From positions 1 through 64,000 of the forward strand of contig MU394067.1 in NCBI GenBank assembly GCA_022578605.1: a stretch of 64,000 nt of DNA. The letters are read 5' to 3'. The translations under genes were made by a program, and so were the position numbers. This DNA is from Camillea tinctor (lineage: Eukaryota > Ascomycota > Sordariomycetes > Xylariales > Xylariaceae). A model generated the notes under the pieces. It searched no databases and was not told the DNA's origin. It saw only the letters and a program-made list of their open reading frames with translations. This document shows, one piece after another, positions 20,575-33,529 of this stretch (position 1 is the stretch's first letter; each line of letters starts with the position of its first letter).

Positions 20575-22324
20575 ATGTTCACCTCAGTGGGGGTTGCTAT
20601 GTCCGTAGCAGCGCTAGGGGCCTCTGCTACTACTATACCTCAGTACCTTGCTCCTCAGCAGGACATCAACTTTCCCTCTAGCAAGACTGCATCAAATCCC
20701 CTTCAATGGCTTGGTGCGAACGGGCCGTGGTACTCAGGTAAGAAGATTGCCGAAATACCTAAAAACATCACCGTTAGGGAAGATGCTCACCAGTATATCT
20801 CGTCTAGGTCCCAATGTTTACGGCATCTCCCCAGAGGTACCTGATAACTGCCATGTAGATCAGGCTGCCTATATCTCAAGACACGGTTCAAGGTATCCCG
20901 ATCAAGGAGCCTACAATGGCTGGGTGTCAATGTATGAGAGAGTTAGTCTAACGAGCACACGTTCACACTACTGGCTATTTATTAATGCCTAACGTGCAGT
21001 TCCAAGCCGATAACTACACAGCACGGGGGAGTTTGTCCTTCTTACCTACATGGCAACCTGTCTTGACAAACCCGTCGCTGCAGATTGCCAACGAGAACCC
21101 CACAGGTGCTAAAGAGGCGTATGATTACGGATATACACTACGAACAAGGTCAATAGAAGCATCTATCCTTTCTTCTTCTTCTTTTTTTAAAAAAAAAAAA
21201 AATCGCTATAAAAAAATAATAAAGCCCTCTGACTTTTTGCCTATAGATATCCCGACCTGTATCACCATGGAGATGAATTTATGGTATGGGCGAACAACTA
21301 CACTCGTGTACTTCAAACTGCTTCCATGTTTATTCGGGGTTTCTTGGGCTTTGCGGCTGGACAGAATGGCAGTGTTATCTCGGTGACATCAAAGGGATTC
21401 CCCGCTGGTCTTGGCGATTCTCTCGCGCCCTCAGATATGTGCCCGAGTTTTTCAGATACGGAGGGAGGGGATTCCAAGACGACCTGGGATGACATCTGGA
21501 TTCCGCCGATCCAAAAACGCCTTCAGCGTTTGATAAGCGGTAATCTCACTTTAACTGCCGACGACATCAACCAGATGCCTTATTTGTGCGGCTTCGAGAG
21601 CCACATTACCGGCCGACTATCACCTTGGTGTGATGTGTTCACCGACGAGGAACTGAAGCAGTATGAGTACTCAAACGATCTCCGATATTACTATGGCATT
21701 GGCCCTGGCACAGACCTCCCAAAGAAGATGATGACTCCTTTCTTGAACGCATTAGTTGGCATTTTAGAAAATGGGCCTACAACAACTGGAGTCAAGGCCG
21801 ACGGCTCGCGATTCAATCTACCGAAACTACTCATGTCCTTCTTGAACGACGGACAACTGACAGAACTTGTCACAGCAAGTGGTATCTTTGACGCACAAGC
21901 ACCGTTATCGACAACCAAGAAGGACGACGATCGACTTTGGGTTGGTTCGCGCTACGTGTCGATGCGTGGTACCATCGCCTTTGAACGTCTCAACTGCATC
22001 AGCTCAAGCGGCAGCGAGATGCCCAAGTCGGGTGTAAATTCAAAAATCGAATTTTATGTGGGCTCTAGGGCATCCAACACTACCTACGTACGCATTCGTC
22101 TCAACGACGCTGTATACCCTCTGCCATCGTGTAAGAACGGGCCTGGCTCATCATGTCCATTGAGTGACTACGCCAGCTACATCACGAAGAAATATGCAGC
22201 TGAAGGCAATTGGATATCCAACTGCAACGTAACATTTGTAGAGGGTACTCCAACGACGGTGAAGGGCGCCAGCTTTTTTACGGATCTGGGCAGCCCCTGG
22301 GTCACACAGATTCCTCCTCAGTAA
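20575..22324 (+). CDS. Secreted histidine acid phosphatase / phytase-like
   Basis: Four exons (20575-20737, 20808-20941, 21000-21148, 21247-22324) give 507 residues. Introns are 70, 58 and 98 bp, and all joints restore frame. A short hydrophobic N-terminus suggests secretion. The branch-2 histidine phosphatase signature RHGSRYP is at residues 79-85 (nucleophile His80). Several N-glycosylation sequons (NYT, NGS, NLT, NTT) and conserved cysteines fit an extracellular enzyme that releases phosphate from phytate or other monoesters. At the C-terminal acid site, where most family members have HD, the sequence reads ND (Asn349-Asp350, FLNDGQ). Fungal subgroups with this variant may exist, so activity loss should not be assumed. 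Intron 3 contains an unusual A13 run. Confidence 0.85.
20738..20807 (+). other. Acid phosphatase intron 1
   Basis: 70 bp, GTAAGA...TAG. Splits the Gly codon before PNVYG. Confidence 0.8.
20942..20999 (+). other. Acid phosphatase intron 2
   Basis: 58 bp, GTTAGT...CAG with branch-like CCTAAC. Phase 0, between MYER and FQAD. Confidence 0.75.
21149..21246 (+). other. Acid phosphatase intron 3, with poly-T/poly-A tract
   Basis: 98 bp, GTCAAT...TAG. Contains TTTTTTT immediately followed by a run of about 13 A. Joins the Arg codon before YPDLYHHGDE. Confidence 0.75.
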
Positions 22325-23017
22325 TAGGGGAGAGCGAGATATCTGTAATATCAAAGGCAAATGTAGGCTGTTTATATTTTGTAGATATATATAATGACGA
22401 TGAAGCGAACATCAGTGATATTGGTACTATACCCCAACGTATCTACCTGCCTGTAAGTTAAGTACATGGTTGTAGGATATATAGAAGTAAGTAGTAGCTG
22501 GCAAGCCTGGGTAGGTAGTTTAGCTGACTTACTACCTAGGTGTGCATGTACATTATATATGATTGGCTGATGGATAAATCTATCATAGCGGCACAACCAA
22601 CCCACCTAAAATTAGCCCACTAATATCCACTAAATGCTAAAGATCCTAGTTGTAGGTACATACTACCTAGTGTAGGGTTATTAGATTTTACGTATGTACC
22701 CCCATCTATCTATCCCATCCCTGCACTGCCGTGGTTTGATCTCGAACATCAAACAACTACTACTTACAACCTCCCCCTCCACGAAGAAGCGGACGAAGAC
22801 CTCGAGAAACAAAAAGAAGAAGAAAAAAGAAAAAAAGAAAAAAAAGAGGCAAAACCCCTTAGATGAGACCGGACTACATAGAATCGAGCAAGAATACGAA
22901 GACCCACGCACAAGACCTACGCAGCCATTCTACTCTCAATAGCCTCCACGGCTACTCGATGCGACGGCTCTGACAGTCAACCAAGTTCAGCCACCGGATG
23001 CATCACCCAATATAACC
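22325..23017. other. Spacer and SEC8 leader
   Basis: 693 bp between two same-strand genes. Contains a CTACCTAGG motif near 22529 and a purine-rich tract (about 22800-22850, GAAAAAAG-type). No gene supported. Confidence 0.55.
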
Positions 23018-26000
23018 ATGTCTAACCGGTACGGCGCGTCATACCGTAATGGCTCCTATGGGAGACGAGACGAAGATTATGATCCCTTTGGTGAGGGCTA
23101 CACAAGCGATCGCTACGGAACCCCTCCACAGCACATGAACCCGATACGACCACCGCCCGAATCTGCCCGCTTCGGCTCTTCTTCCGCCTCCTCGAGAGCC
23201 CAACGAGCGAATGAATCGAATGCCGAACGACAGATTAGCCAGGTGCTAGAGCATATCAAGGCCGAATGGCCTGCCATGGTCCAAAGTGACTGTATACCCG
23301 TGTCGCTGGCCCTCCAGTTACTAGACAACAGCTCTGTTGGACGAGCCCACGAATACAGAAATTTCAAGAAGGCACACCAGTATCTCCAGGATTCGCTCAA
23401 GGGCATTGTCCATGAGCACCACCAAGGCTTCAACAGTTCCATCGGCACATTCCATAAAATTCAAGGCAGCATACAGGCCTCGCAGAAGCGTGTCCGTACC
23501 CTCAAGGAATCTCTGGCAGTATCCAAAGCCAGCCTCGGTGTCTCGGACCCAGAGCTCAAGAAGTTATATAGGTCATCTCAAATGTACGATGAAGTATTAC
23601 AGACGTTGAATGAGCTGGAAGACTTACGCACCGTCCCCGATCAGCTGGAAGCGAGAATATCCGAGAAACGGTTTTTAACTGCAGTGGACGTACTACAGAA
23701 TGCCTTGCGCAAATTGCGCAAGCCTGAACTGGATGGGATAGGTGCCCTCAGCGATCTAAGGAGCTACCTTGCAAACCAAGAAACAGCAATGATGGACATT
23801 CTCGTGGAGGAGCTACACGAGCATCTATATTTGAAATCACCTTATTGCCAGGAGCGTTGGCAAAGTCTGGCCAAGAACCACGGCTCCTATAACGAGAATT
23901 TTGGCGACGCAATTATCATAACCCCCTTTCACTTGGTATTGGACACTATGGATTTTAATCACCCTGTGACCGAAGACCCCTCCAAGAACCCAGAAGCGGA
24001 TACATTCTGGTATATCAGTCTGGTTGTGGAATCCCTGAATAGGCTGGGAAGGCTCGAGAGTGCCGTCGACACGCTAAAACAACGGCTTCCCGTCGAGCTT
24101 TTCTCCGTCGTGAACGAGACAATCAATGATGTTGATCAGAGACACCCAAGTTCACTGCGCGGCGGCTCGAGCAACACCCAAGGCCTCAATATCTACGGAA
24201 GCCGAGAGACCCACATGCGAGCAGATGTCATCTACGATCTTTTATGGGCACTATATGGCAAGTTCGAAGCTATTGCTGAAGGTCATCGTATCTTCCACGA
24301 GTCTATCAAAGCTCTTATCCGCCGGGAGGGGGCTGGCAACAACTCGTCACTCCTTGGGAGCTTTAAGGAGTTGTGGAATCTCTACCAGAACGAAATTCGC
24401 TCTCTGCTACACAATTATGTTACCACAGATGCTGATGTCTATCAATATAGCCTATCCCAAAGGCGTGGTGCAGCACTTAATGGACTCAAAGACACGTCAA
24501 GGGAGTATTTGTTTAAATTTTCCGACGCAGACCAAAAATCCGCGGACCTGACAACGGAGTACGAAGCTCTAGATAGCATCATACAGGCTGCAGTTCCCGG
24601 ACTTACGTCTGGTTCTCGAAAAGCCCAGCAGTCTGATAAGAAGAGCTCCTTGACCGGCAAGGACTCGAGGAAGAGTGCGTATGCCGGCGCCTTCGACCGA
24701 CACGCGCCGGACTCCTATAAGTCTCTTGTTGAGCCAAGCGTGTTCAATATGAGTCTTTTACTGCCCCCTACGCTTGTGTTCCTCCAGCGCTTAAAGGCCA
24801 TTGTCCCTCCTGGTTCTGATTTGGCAGCTAGTGCATTGACGTCTTTCCTTGATAATTTCTTGGTCAACGTCTTCCAACCACAATTGGATGAAACGCTCGG
24901 TAAACTAAGTGACTCGGTGTTTGGGGAAATAGACTCATTCCAGCAAGATCCTGCCTGGAATTTAGTAGCTCGGAGACCGGTCTTCAAGGGCACGACAGCG
25001 TTCTTCACTGTCATCACCGCGTTCTGCCGCATGCTGGACACCATACCACACGACCAGGCTCTGAGCTCACTCATTATTTCACAAATGATGAGGTATTACG
25101 AGAGATGCTTTACGTGGTTTAGATCCCTAGTCGCCCGTGCTCCAGAGCCTGGCGTTGCCAGGACATCTTTGCGGTATTCAGCTGAGGTAGCCACCAGCCA
25201 AGGGGGTATTCAGGACACGATCCAGAAACTCTGGGCTTCAGAAACCTTGGACCGAGAACTAATAGAAAAAGAGGTCGGTCTATTGATTGTGCAGACTAAT
25301 GAACGTTCTCTTGACCTAAGGGACATTATACAAGATCGTGACGTGATATCCTCGTTATGTCTCTTATATACAAGTATGAAATGGCTTGCAAGCAAGGTTG
25401 TTGGCCTGCGATATATAACTCGGCAAGACACGGATTCGTCCCAGCAAACCATGCCGAGGAGCCAGAAACGTCGCTGGACACTACTGAATGACCCTAGTAA
25501 GGCGAATAGTGAGCAGCAAGGCCCTGTGTACTTACCAATGACTCAGGAGACCGTTCAGTAAGTCTATGCCCTAGACCGTCTTCAATGTGTTCATATTCTG
25601 ACTGGATTTTATAGATCGTTCGATAGCATAGTTTCTTCCTACGAAGAACTCGCTGGCACCGTCCTTCTCACCTTACATATGGAAATCCGGTGTCGCATAA
25701 TCCAATCTCTAGGTGTGGCCTTGTCACCCCAGACGGCGCCGTATGTGCTCGGCGATCAGGAAATCAAGGAGCCTGATCCGCAAATTCTATCCCTAAACTC
25801 GGAGCTTGTAGCTTACGATGAGACCATCGTGCGTTTCCTCCGCGATCACGAGGTTGCCTTCGTACGGACGGGCCTCGGCCAGCTCGTAAATTCGTACCTA
25901 GTCACCAACGCACTCGCCACGCAGCCGATGAACCAGCGTGGCTGCGAGCGCATGTTACTCAACATACTTGTGATGCAGCAGAACCTTAAAAACATTGAAG

Positions 26001-26275
26001 CAGGCGTCGACCTCGCGCGCTCGGCATACTATTTCGGGCTTTTCCAGGAGGGGCCTGACGCTATTGTGACCAAGGCTAAGCAGGACAAAGCACTTGAGGC
26101 CGAAGGCGGCGTTGTGCCAGAGGTTACTAAATTTAGCTACGATGAGCTCAAGGCCATGGTCGAGCTGTGCTACAGCGAGCAGCTCGCCGACCCAGAGAGG
26201 GGCGTCGCCGCCGCGGCGAAACGCCAGATGGGCGAGAAGGTGCTCGCGCTCAGCGAGTACATGTGGCAGAGCTAA
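23018..26275 (+). CDS. SEC8: Exocyst complex component Sec8 (EXOC4)
   Basis: Exon 1 (23018-25557) and exon 2 (25615-26275) join at a 57-bp intron (GTAAGT...TAG), giving 1066 residues, close to yeast Sec8 (1065). The N-terminus is Gly/Tyr/Arg-rich and disordered. The conserved Sec8 region begins at about residue 70 (ERQISQVLEHIKAEWPAMVQSDCIPVSLALQLLD), with NNSVGRAHEYRNF-like and FNSSIGTFHKIQGSI blocks. Helical CATCHR-type repeats follow and the protein ends in KVLALSEYMWQS. Sec8 is a core subunit of the exocyst, tethering secretory vesicles at sites of polarised growth such as the hyphal tip. Frame continuity across the intron is perfect (TVQ to SFDSIVS). Confidence 0.93.
25558..25614 (+). 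other. Intron of SEC8
   Basis: 57 bp, GTAAGT...TTTTATAG with CTGACT branch. Splits the Gln codon before SFDSI. Confidence 0.85.
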
Positions 26276-27320
26276 AAGAAGTAAACGGGAGCAATCAAGT
26301 AGAAGGGAAGGAAATATGTGTGCATATTTGCTCTCAACCATCAGCCTCCATTTGTATTTTTATAATAGGTCCCATTCGTTCTACCACTTATCACACGAAT
26401 TTTGGCGAACAAGAGCGAGGATCTGGTTATAATTGGTTTTCTTTTCTTGCATAAGACTATAGAAAAGAAAAGAGAAAGGGATGGTTAAACAAGCAACACT
26501 ATAGTAGTGAAACGTAAAACCCAAACCCTTCCTTTTCCCAAGAGTAATTAGGTTAAGGAGGGAAAGGGGCACTAAGCTAGTATAACTGATTTGTTTTGAT
26601 GTATTGTTTCTTTCGTGGGGATCACTGTTAGGCAGCCTTTTTTTTCTTAATCATATGCTGCCTATCAATTTTACCCTGCCTTTACCTTCTATCTCCTGTA
26701 TCTGCGGTTTGCGTTGGCTGGGATAGATGGATGACGATTTCAATTATCGTCATTCCATATTCGGCGGCATTGGGACATTCCAAAAATGATGAGTACTTAC
26801 TGTACCCCGTAGATGGTGAAGCATAGGCCCTGATAAGCCAAGGCACTTAACATCTTATTCTAGTTATTCGAACACTGACGAGTAGGTATCTATAGAATTG
26901 GCCGAATACGATAGACAGTCCAGAGCCTTGATTCAGTTATCCAAGCTCCCTACGATGTATATATATATGTGTATTTATATAGTATTCCATAAGTTATATG
27001 TACCTTGATCGGGTCCTTGCAGTTCACTCGTGGTACAACGATGGGAGTTAAGAAAATTCGTGACCATCGATGGTCGTGGGTGATCCATATTTCCGATATT
27101 CACATCATATGTTCTACATATTCCACTACCGGTTGCTACGAGAGAGGGGTGGAGAGGAGCCAAGACGAAAACAACGACTTCTACCATGTCAACCGCAAGG
27201 TCGGGACCAGTGGGTAAATAGGCAGGTAGTTGGTGGTAGACAGGATGGAGCCCTTTATCTCTTGCATCGTATTTGTAGACTCGGCATCCCTTTAGAAGAA
27301 AAACGAACAAGGAATGCCCA

Positions 27321-27350
27321 GAAAAGAAAAGAAAAGAAAAGAAAAGAAAG
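27321..27350. repeat. Microsatellite (GAAAA)n
   Basis: Five to six copies of GAAAA in a spacer. No gene overlaps. Confidence 0.9.
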
Positions 27351-30300
27351 CTATTCTTTACGCCGTACCCGCGTCTACTGTTACCGCTCTTGGCAATGAA
27401 AGATCCGATCTAAAAGCTTGTTTGGTTTAGTTAATGGGAGTTCCCATTAAACCCGTTGGGCTGGTTCCAAGGCGAAGGCTGGACACTCATCTCCCGGTAC
27501 CTAGGTAGGATAGGATTTGCTGCTTATAGATAAGCGCGTACGGGCACGATGAATCACTATGATGATGAGAGCAAAAGATGAGAGCGAAAGATGAGGTTAA
27601 CGGTAAAAGTTAGGTTAGGAATACTTGTTTTAGTCAACCCGCAGCCACACCTTGTTCTTGTTATGCTACTTCTCGTCTGTTGGTTGCCGCACACTTATTC
27701 ATCATAGATGGCTTGAATAGGTACACAGCTTATGTATACCCGTGCAGATCGATATGTTATAGATGACGCGATACACTTATCAGGTACACGTAGCAGAATA
27801 GTTGATTGGGCGGCGACAGGTTACCAAAAAACTCTGGCATCCTCTATATTTATCGGAATACATTAGGAGCCCGAGCATGTCAGCTGTTCCTCGCCTGGGC
27901 GCGCGGCTGATGATCCATGCTGGCTAAGAAGCTCTAGTCAAGTGGTGCCTCAAGCGCTTCACTTAAGGCGCTACTGCAACGGAGGTACCACCGAATGAGG
28001 GAGGCCGCAATAGCCAATGAAGGGTTGTTGACGGTAATCATAGCTCTCGCTCTTCACTATGTGCGAGGCAAAACAATCAAGTTCAGATATTACCCCGGAA
28101 AATGTGGCGAGGCGCATCTTATGACTTGAGCTTCCTTTAACATAAGGGTTGAAATTGGCAGTTGGTTACCCCATGTCCATATGCCGTGCAGTAAACGTCT
28201 CCTAATTCTTATTTTCGATTGGGCATGTAAGCAGAGGTGAAGTGGTAGTATATTATTCTCCGTAGTGAGTTTCGTTACCGGACTTAGGCGAGCATAAGTT
28301 GAGAAATGATCAATGACAACGACCGTGCACACCAAGTCTCAAAGATTTACGTAGGTAGTTGGATTCTTATATCTCCCCCCTGAGTGAGATTTCAGGGTAA
28401 AGAAACATCGAAACACTGATGCTCTCGGTTTCAAGCTATATAAGAAAAGAAAAAAAGCGTGGTACCGGTAGTTTCGATTAGGCGGTAATGGATTACATTC
28501 CCTACATCATGTAAGAGGTCACAAGCAAGAGTCAGTTGACAATATACTGTATTCAATGACTCTGTTCGACTCGCTCGGACGCGTGTTCGGTAGCGAATAC
28601 GGCGCTTGTAGATTGTGGATTGCGGGTTGTGGATGAGATGAGCACAACAGTAAGGGGTGTGGGAACAAAAAAAATCCCCCCCAAAAAACTATCTAGTCGT
28701 AGCCATTTTCACTCACTCGTTCACCCAGTAGGTTAGTTGGTTGCGGTGAGCGGTGTGATGCGTATAAATGAGAATCATAGATAAGTTCTACCCACCATCT
28801 AGGTGGTGTAAGAGATTGTCAGAAACAGGGAATGCTACACGGTTAAGCACATCATTAACGCCGTCTGCAGGGGACCAACAGCCAGGTCTGACAGGATAGA
28901 CACAACAAGCTTCAGAGGCGACAACCGGTTCTTGGCGTTTGCACGTGGCGTCGAAGGGATGGTCGGCAGGAGTTATCATTGGCTGTATGAAGATGGAGAT
29001 ATATATGTAGAAGGAGGATTCTGGCGCGAAGCTCAATGAGGATAAAAGATGGCAATACTACCGAAGGGGAGGGAGGAGTTTGCATACCGAGGTGGATGAC
29101 GCCTACACCAATACACAAACAAATACTCTGTAAGAATACCTTTAATTAAGTAGATGTATGTATGTACACATATAACCTGGATGGGATAAATGCAGACTAG
29201 TTCAGTGTAGAGTTGCAGAAAACCCAGAGTTGAGGAAGCATGGAATATTGTAACAGTGATAAAAAGGATGACGTGGGGAAGACAAGGGTCCATTGTGCAT
29301 GACATGCTCATTACACAGTTGAAAAGGTAACGAAACTTATTACAACAGGGGGATTGGGTGGGCTGAGGGCTGAGAGAAGGGGGAGGGGGAGTAGTTAGGT
29401 GAAGAGGATCTCAAGTTCGGATGGATCGAGATACTGCGTACATGGAATTACCTAGGTAGGGTAGGAGTAATCATCCCCCTTTTTTCTTTTTTTTTCCTGC
29501 TCTGTTTTCTTCTTCTTTTCTTTTGCCATTGACGTTATGTATATTGATATACATTGGTATATATAACTAGGAATATGTAAATCCGCAGTAGAATGGAAGA
29601 AAACCTATACCAGTAGGTAATAAACTGTAGATGTATACATTGATAGATAATTGTTAATCACATGCAATATATATCTAACCTAGCATTATTATTGAACTTA
29701 AACACTATTAATAAAATCGATGTAAGTATTTAAACAAGTAAAAGGTTGTTACGGTATGCTAGGGTGTATATTTTAAGTATACATATTAAAGCTAAGCTAG
29801 AACATAGCGATATAAATATTCATGAATAGAGAATGCCCATTACATACCTATGTAAGCAAGGGACGGCAATACTACTTGAGTAAGCAGGTATGCTACCTAG
29901 GTATTATGTATGTAAGGTTAGGTACCAGTGGTAACCTATGCAAGCAGGTGTTGCTATCGCATGAATTTCTCTACCAAGCACCTAGGTTACCTACTTCCTA
30001 AGAGGTACCCGTACACTAGGTAGTTGTAGGTTAGTGAAATGAAGAAAGGAAATTCAGGGTTATGAGCTTAGACTGGATATGGTTTAGTGTAGACAAGCCA
30101 CTATCAGGCACAACAAACCTCACCCCCTTTAACCAACATGTACCTGAAGTAGGTACGTACCTGACGGGAGGTGGGTAATGTTATGTGCCTACATGACTGG
30201 AGTTAAAGCAGGTAAGATACTAAGCTAGATAGGTGTTGTAGGTAGGTACAGTACATTACAGTACATACATGCAGACATAACGGCCAACGAACACTATCCA

Positions 30301-30375
30301 AAGGCTTCAGATTAGGTATGGAGTACAGAGTCTGAGAGTACACGCAGGCAATTCGCTACTGCGCTATTCACTTGT

Positions 30376-30398
30376 GCTGCAGCTGCAGCTGCAGCTGC
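30376..30398. repeat. Palindromic GCTGCA microsatellite
   Basis: About four copies of the hexamer GCTGCA form one 23-bp self-complementary tract that could extrude a hairpin. It is intergenic. Confidence 0.85.
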
Positions 30399-31738
30399 CA
30401 CTTGACCTACAATTTTTCTTCCTCTTTTTTTTGTTCCTTTATTTTCTAACCAGTGAGAATGTAATATTCCAGAATCAGGATCCCCCTTCCAATCTTCAAA
30501 CATCACAACTACCTAAGTAGTGTAACCTACTACTTTTACTACCACCTACCTACGCATACCCATGTATATGTGAAGGGGGTTGATCAAAAACCCATTATCG
30601 TCGTCCCTTCTTCCCTTTCCCTCTTTTTCTTTACACCCCGTCATTAGAACACACTCTCGACATACAACACATTTTCCCCGCCCACCCATTTATTATTATT
30701 TTTTTTTTTCCTTTAATTTCGTTCGCTTCTATTTCTTTTCTTCTTTTAGTCGGGTGGAAGCACAAACCCGCATTAATCCCCGGAAACAATATTTCCAAGC
30801 ACTCGTTCTACAAATGCAAACACCCCCTATTAATAGTTTGTGGTCTTCTGAGTCCCGAACGTTTGTTGAGTGAACAGAGGAATCCGAACCAAACAACCCA
30901 AATTTAAGAAAAGAAAACAAGAAATTGAAATTGATTGTTTATTGAAGTCCAAATTCATTAGTGAGATAAGAAGAAAAAGAAGAGGGAAGAAAAAAACGAA
31001 AGACAAAAAAAAACAAAAACAAGTCGCGATACGTACCTATTATAACAGCAGTCAAAGTGGTTCCTACAAGAGAAAAAAAAAGGATCAATTTGCGCCATTG
31101 TCGTCGCAAGAGATCCTACCCACTCTGAGGCCTCTCTCCGACTTTCTTATTTTACCTTTGACCCCTTACCCGCCAAGCGAATCCGACTATCGTTGGTGAG
31201 CAGGGACATGACAAAGACATTGACGCCTCGACAAAAATCGCCCAGTCTTCCGTACCCGCCTTGTCTCCACATAGAAATTCCAGCCCGCCCGTCCATCTTC
31301 TCCTGAACAAGGGCAGACAGGGAAGCCAGAGGAAAAAAAAAATAAGGTACATCTCTTCACCGGATCCCAGACGTTTGCGAGATTCCATCATCGCACTTCT
31401 TCCTGTCTGTTGTCCTTCTCTAGCGATTCTGTGGGATATCCCCAACTGTCCGTTCTTTACCACCATACAACGCGTTAAAGCAGCAATCACGACGACCACC
31501 ACTACCACTACCACCACAAATCAACCGTCCCTCAACGCCATCCGTCTCTGATCACGCGTCTTGAGCTACTTATTGGTTGACTCTCGACTACTGTTATCAA
31601 TACTCGCCGGGGGAAAAAACGCTCTCTCCCCTCCACCACCCGATCTACCTGCATACCACAATACCTTTACAACAAAGTGATTGGGACGATCTTCAGAAAA
31701 ATTCACATACGGAACGTTGACTGACAAGTTCGCCCATC

Positions 31739-33529
31739 ATGTCGTGAGTTGCCCAGAGTCGCTACCATTGAACTATTCTCTACATACATCTATTATCGTT
31801 CGAGTAACTAATCCCCGATGATTTATCTAGGCTCGGAGGAGCATTTCGTGATTTTTGGCATACTATGACTAGTTATGACCGACGTATGTAGTTCCCCCCC
31901 CTTTTTCTTTTCTTTTCTTTCTTTTACTCCCTCTCCCTTTTTTTCTGTCTAGCATCTGGTCTAATAACCCCCTTGCTAACTTGGCCTCTAGACTCTAGTT
32001 ACGATTCCCCCCAGCGCACTGGCCGACATGTGCCTCTTAACCGTCACAGCACACTCACCTCTGTCGCTACTGCCTCAGAATCTCGAGCCGATATAACCTC
32101 ACCATACGCTGATGAGCTCGGCCGGTTGTCTGGTGGTGCTGATGGTACATCGTACATGGGCGGCGGTCCCTCTCCTCTCTCGCCTAACTTCAATGGTGGC
32201 CCTTACTCCCCTGGTTTGAGGTCGCTCAACGCCCAGCGCCAAAGTCTCAGAGATGATGGCTTTGAGACCGTTAGCAGCCCCGGTGAAATCCCGATGCAAT
32301 CTTTTGCCGATGGTCTCCCCCCGCCTCCCCCTGTAAGTCATACTTGGGCCCGGATCGACCGATGGGCAGAGGAGAATTACCCAGAACTATACGATCAATT
32401 ATGCGAGGGTTGTACAAGCAATGATTTGAACGAACTGGAACACCAGCTGGACTGCTCTTTACCTCAGGATGTTAGAGACTCTCTGATGGTTCATGACGGC
32501 CAAGAACGTGGCGGAAACCCTACCGGCATCATTTTTAGTCACATGCTTCTGGACTGCGAGGAAATCGTCCAAGAATGGGATCAGTGGCGGAGAGTTAATC
32601 AGCAGTATCTACTCGAAACGAATGTGGTGAAACCAGCGGTTCCTACCAAGGCATTCGGCGGTAGCAGTCAGGCATCTTCCTCTCGATCCGCGCCTGGCTC
32701 ACCTCGCTCGCAGCCAGACTCATGGAGGCAAGATCTACAGGCTCGCCAAGACTCTGTTCCTCAAGGCGCCGTTCAGCGCGCCTATGCCCACCCTGCTTGG
32801 ATTCCTCTCGTAAGAGACTGGGGTGGCAACAACCTGGCTGTCGATCTCGCTCCAGGGCTCACTGGTACATGGGGTCAAATCATCCTGTTTGGGCGAGACT
32901 ACGATACGAAATATGTGGTTGCTCGATCGTGGGGAGCCTTCCTTGCTATGGTGGCAGATGACATGAACAGTGGGAAATGGTTCGTTGATGAGGACAACAA
33001 CGACCTCAAGCTACGCGAGTTTAAGACAACCCGAGTTGAACCGTCATATTTCGATATTCTGCGTTGGCGGATGGACCAGAAATATGGACGTGGCGCCAAG
33101 GCAACTGCGAAGCGCCGATCCGGCGTCCCCGCCGGCGCGCAATCCCCCGGCGGCTCCCCGTACACGACCAGCCCGACCGAAGGCAGTGGAGAGACACGGG
33201 GGCGCTCATTGCAGCGATTAAGCAGCCCCTCGCCGCTAGTTAGTCCTGTTCGCCCTGGGTTTGGAAAGTCCAGCCCCCTCGCTCGGGTAACCGAGGAGTC
33301 TGCAGCGGCACCAGAGGCCAATGGAAAGAAGCGACCCTCTCTCGTCGAAATCGACTCGGTAGAGACGGTCGAAGAAGTCAAGCCTCCCCTAAAGTCGCCG
33401 GCTGAGGTTGAAGCTAAGGATACGAGCAACAAAGATCCGGAGAAGGAGGCGTCGCCGGTCAAGACGGAGATGTCGACCAACGGCCACGTGGACGAAGTAG
33501 AGGAGGGTATGAAGACGATAGAGATATGA
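31739..33529 (+). CDS. SMI1/KNR4-family cell wall regulator
   Basis: Three exons (31739-31743, 31831-31883, 31992-33529) encode 531 residues. Exon 1 is only five bases (ATGTC), followed by an 87-bp intron, and intron 2 is 108 bp. The spliced start LGGAFRDFWHTMTSYDRH is the usual N-terminus of fungal Smi1/Knr4 proteins. The core (about residues 140-380) begins WARIDRWAEENYPELYDQLCEGC and continues with DVRDSLMVHDGQERGG and LLDCEEIVQEWDQWR. It ends near a YGRGAK block. The C-terminal third is Pro/Ser/Glu-rich and disordered. Yeast Knr4 links cell-wall integrity signalling to glucan and chitin synthesis and to calcineurin; the same pathway is inferred. The long pyrimidine-rich leader may carry regulation. 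Confidence 0.9.
31744..31830 (+). other. KNR4 intron 1
   Basis: 87 bp, GTGAGT...CTAG. It follows a five-base coding exon and completes a Ser codon. Confidence 0.75.
31884..31991 (+). other. KNR4 intron 2
   Basis: 108 bp, GTATGT...TAG with CTAAC branch and long T/C runs. Splits the His codon after SYDR. Confidence 0.75.

Larger units (their letters stand above)
26276..31738. other. Long gene-poor stretch with KNR4 promoter/leader
   Basis: 5.5 kb with no convincing gene. All open frames are under 125 residues and lack ATG-plus-family evidence. It contains a (GAAAA)n run (27321-27350), TACCTAGGTA palindromes at 27498-27507, 29449-29458 and 29894-29903, and a GCTGCA repeat at 30376-30398. The last 1.1 kb is pyrimidine-rich, with CCACTACCAC repeats near 31490-31512. 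It is likely the promoter plus long leader of the KNR4 gene. I saw no tRNA, rRNA or transposase-like sequence. Confidence 0.5.
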
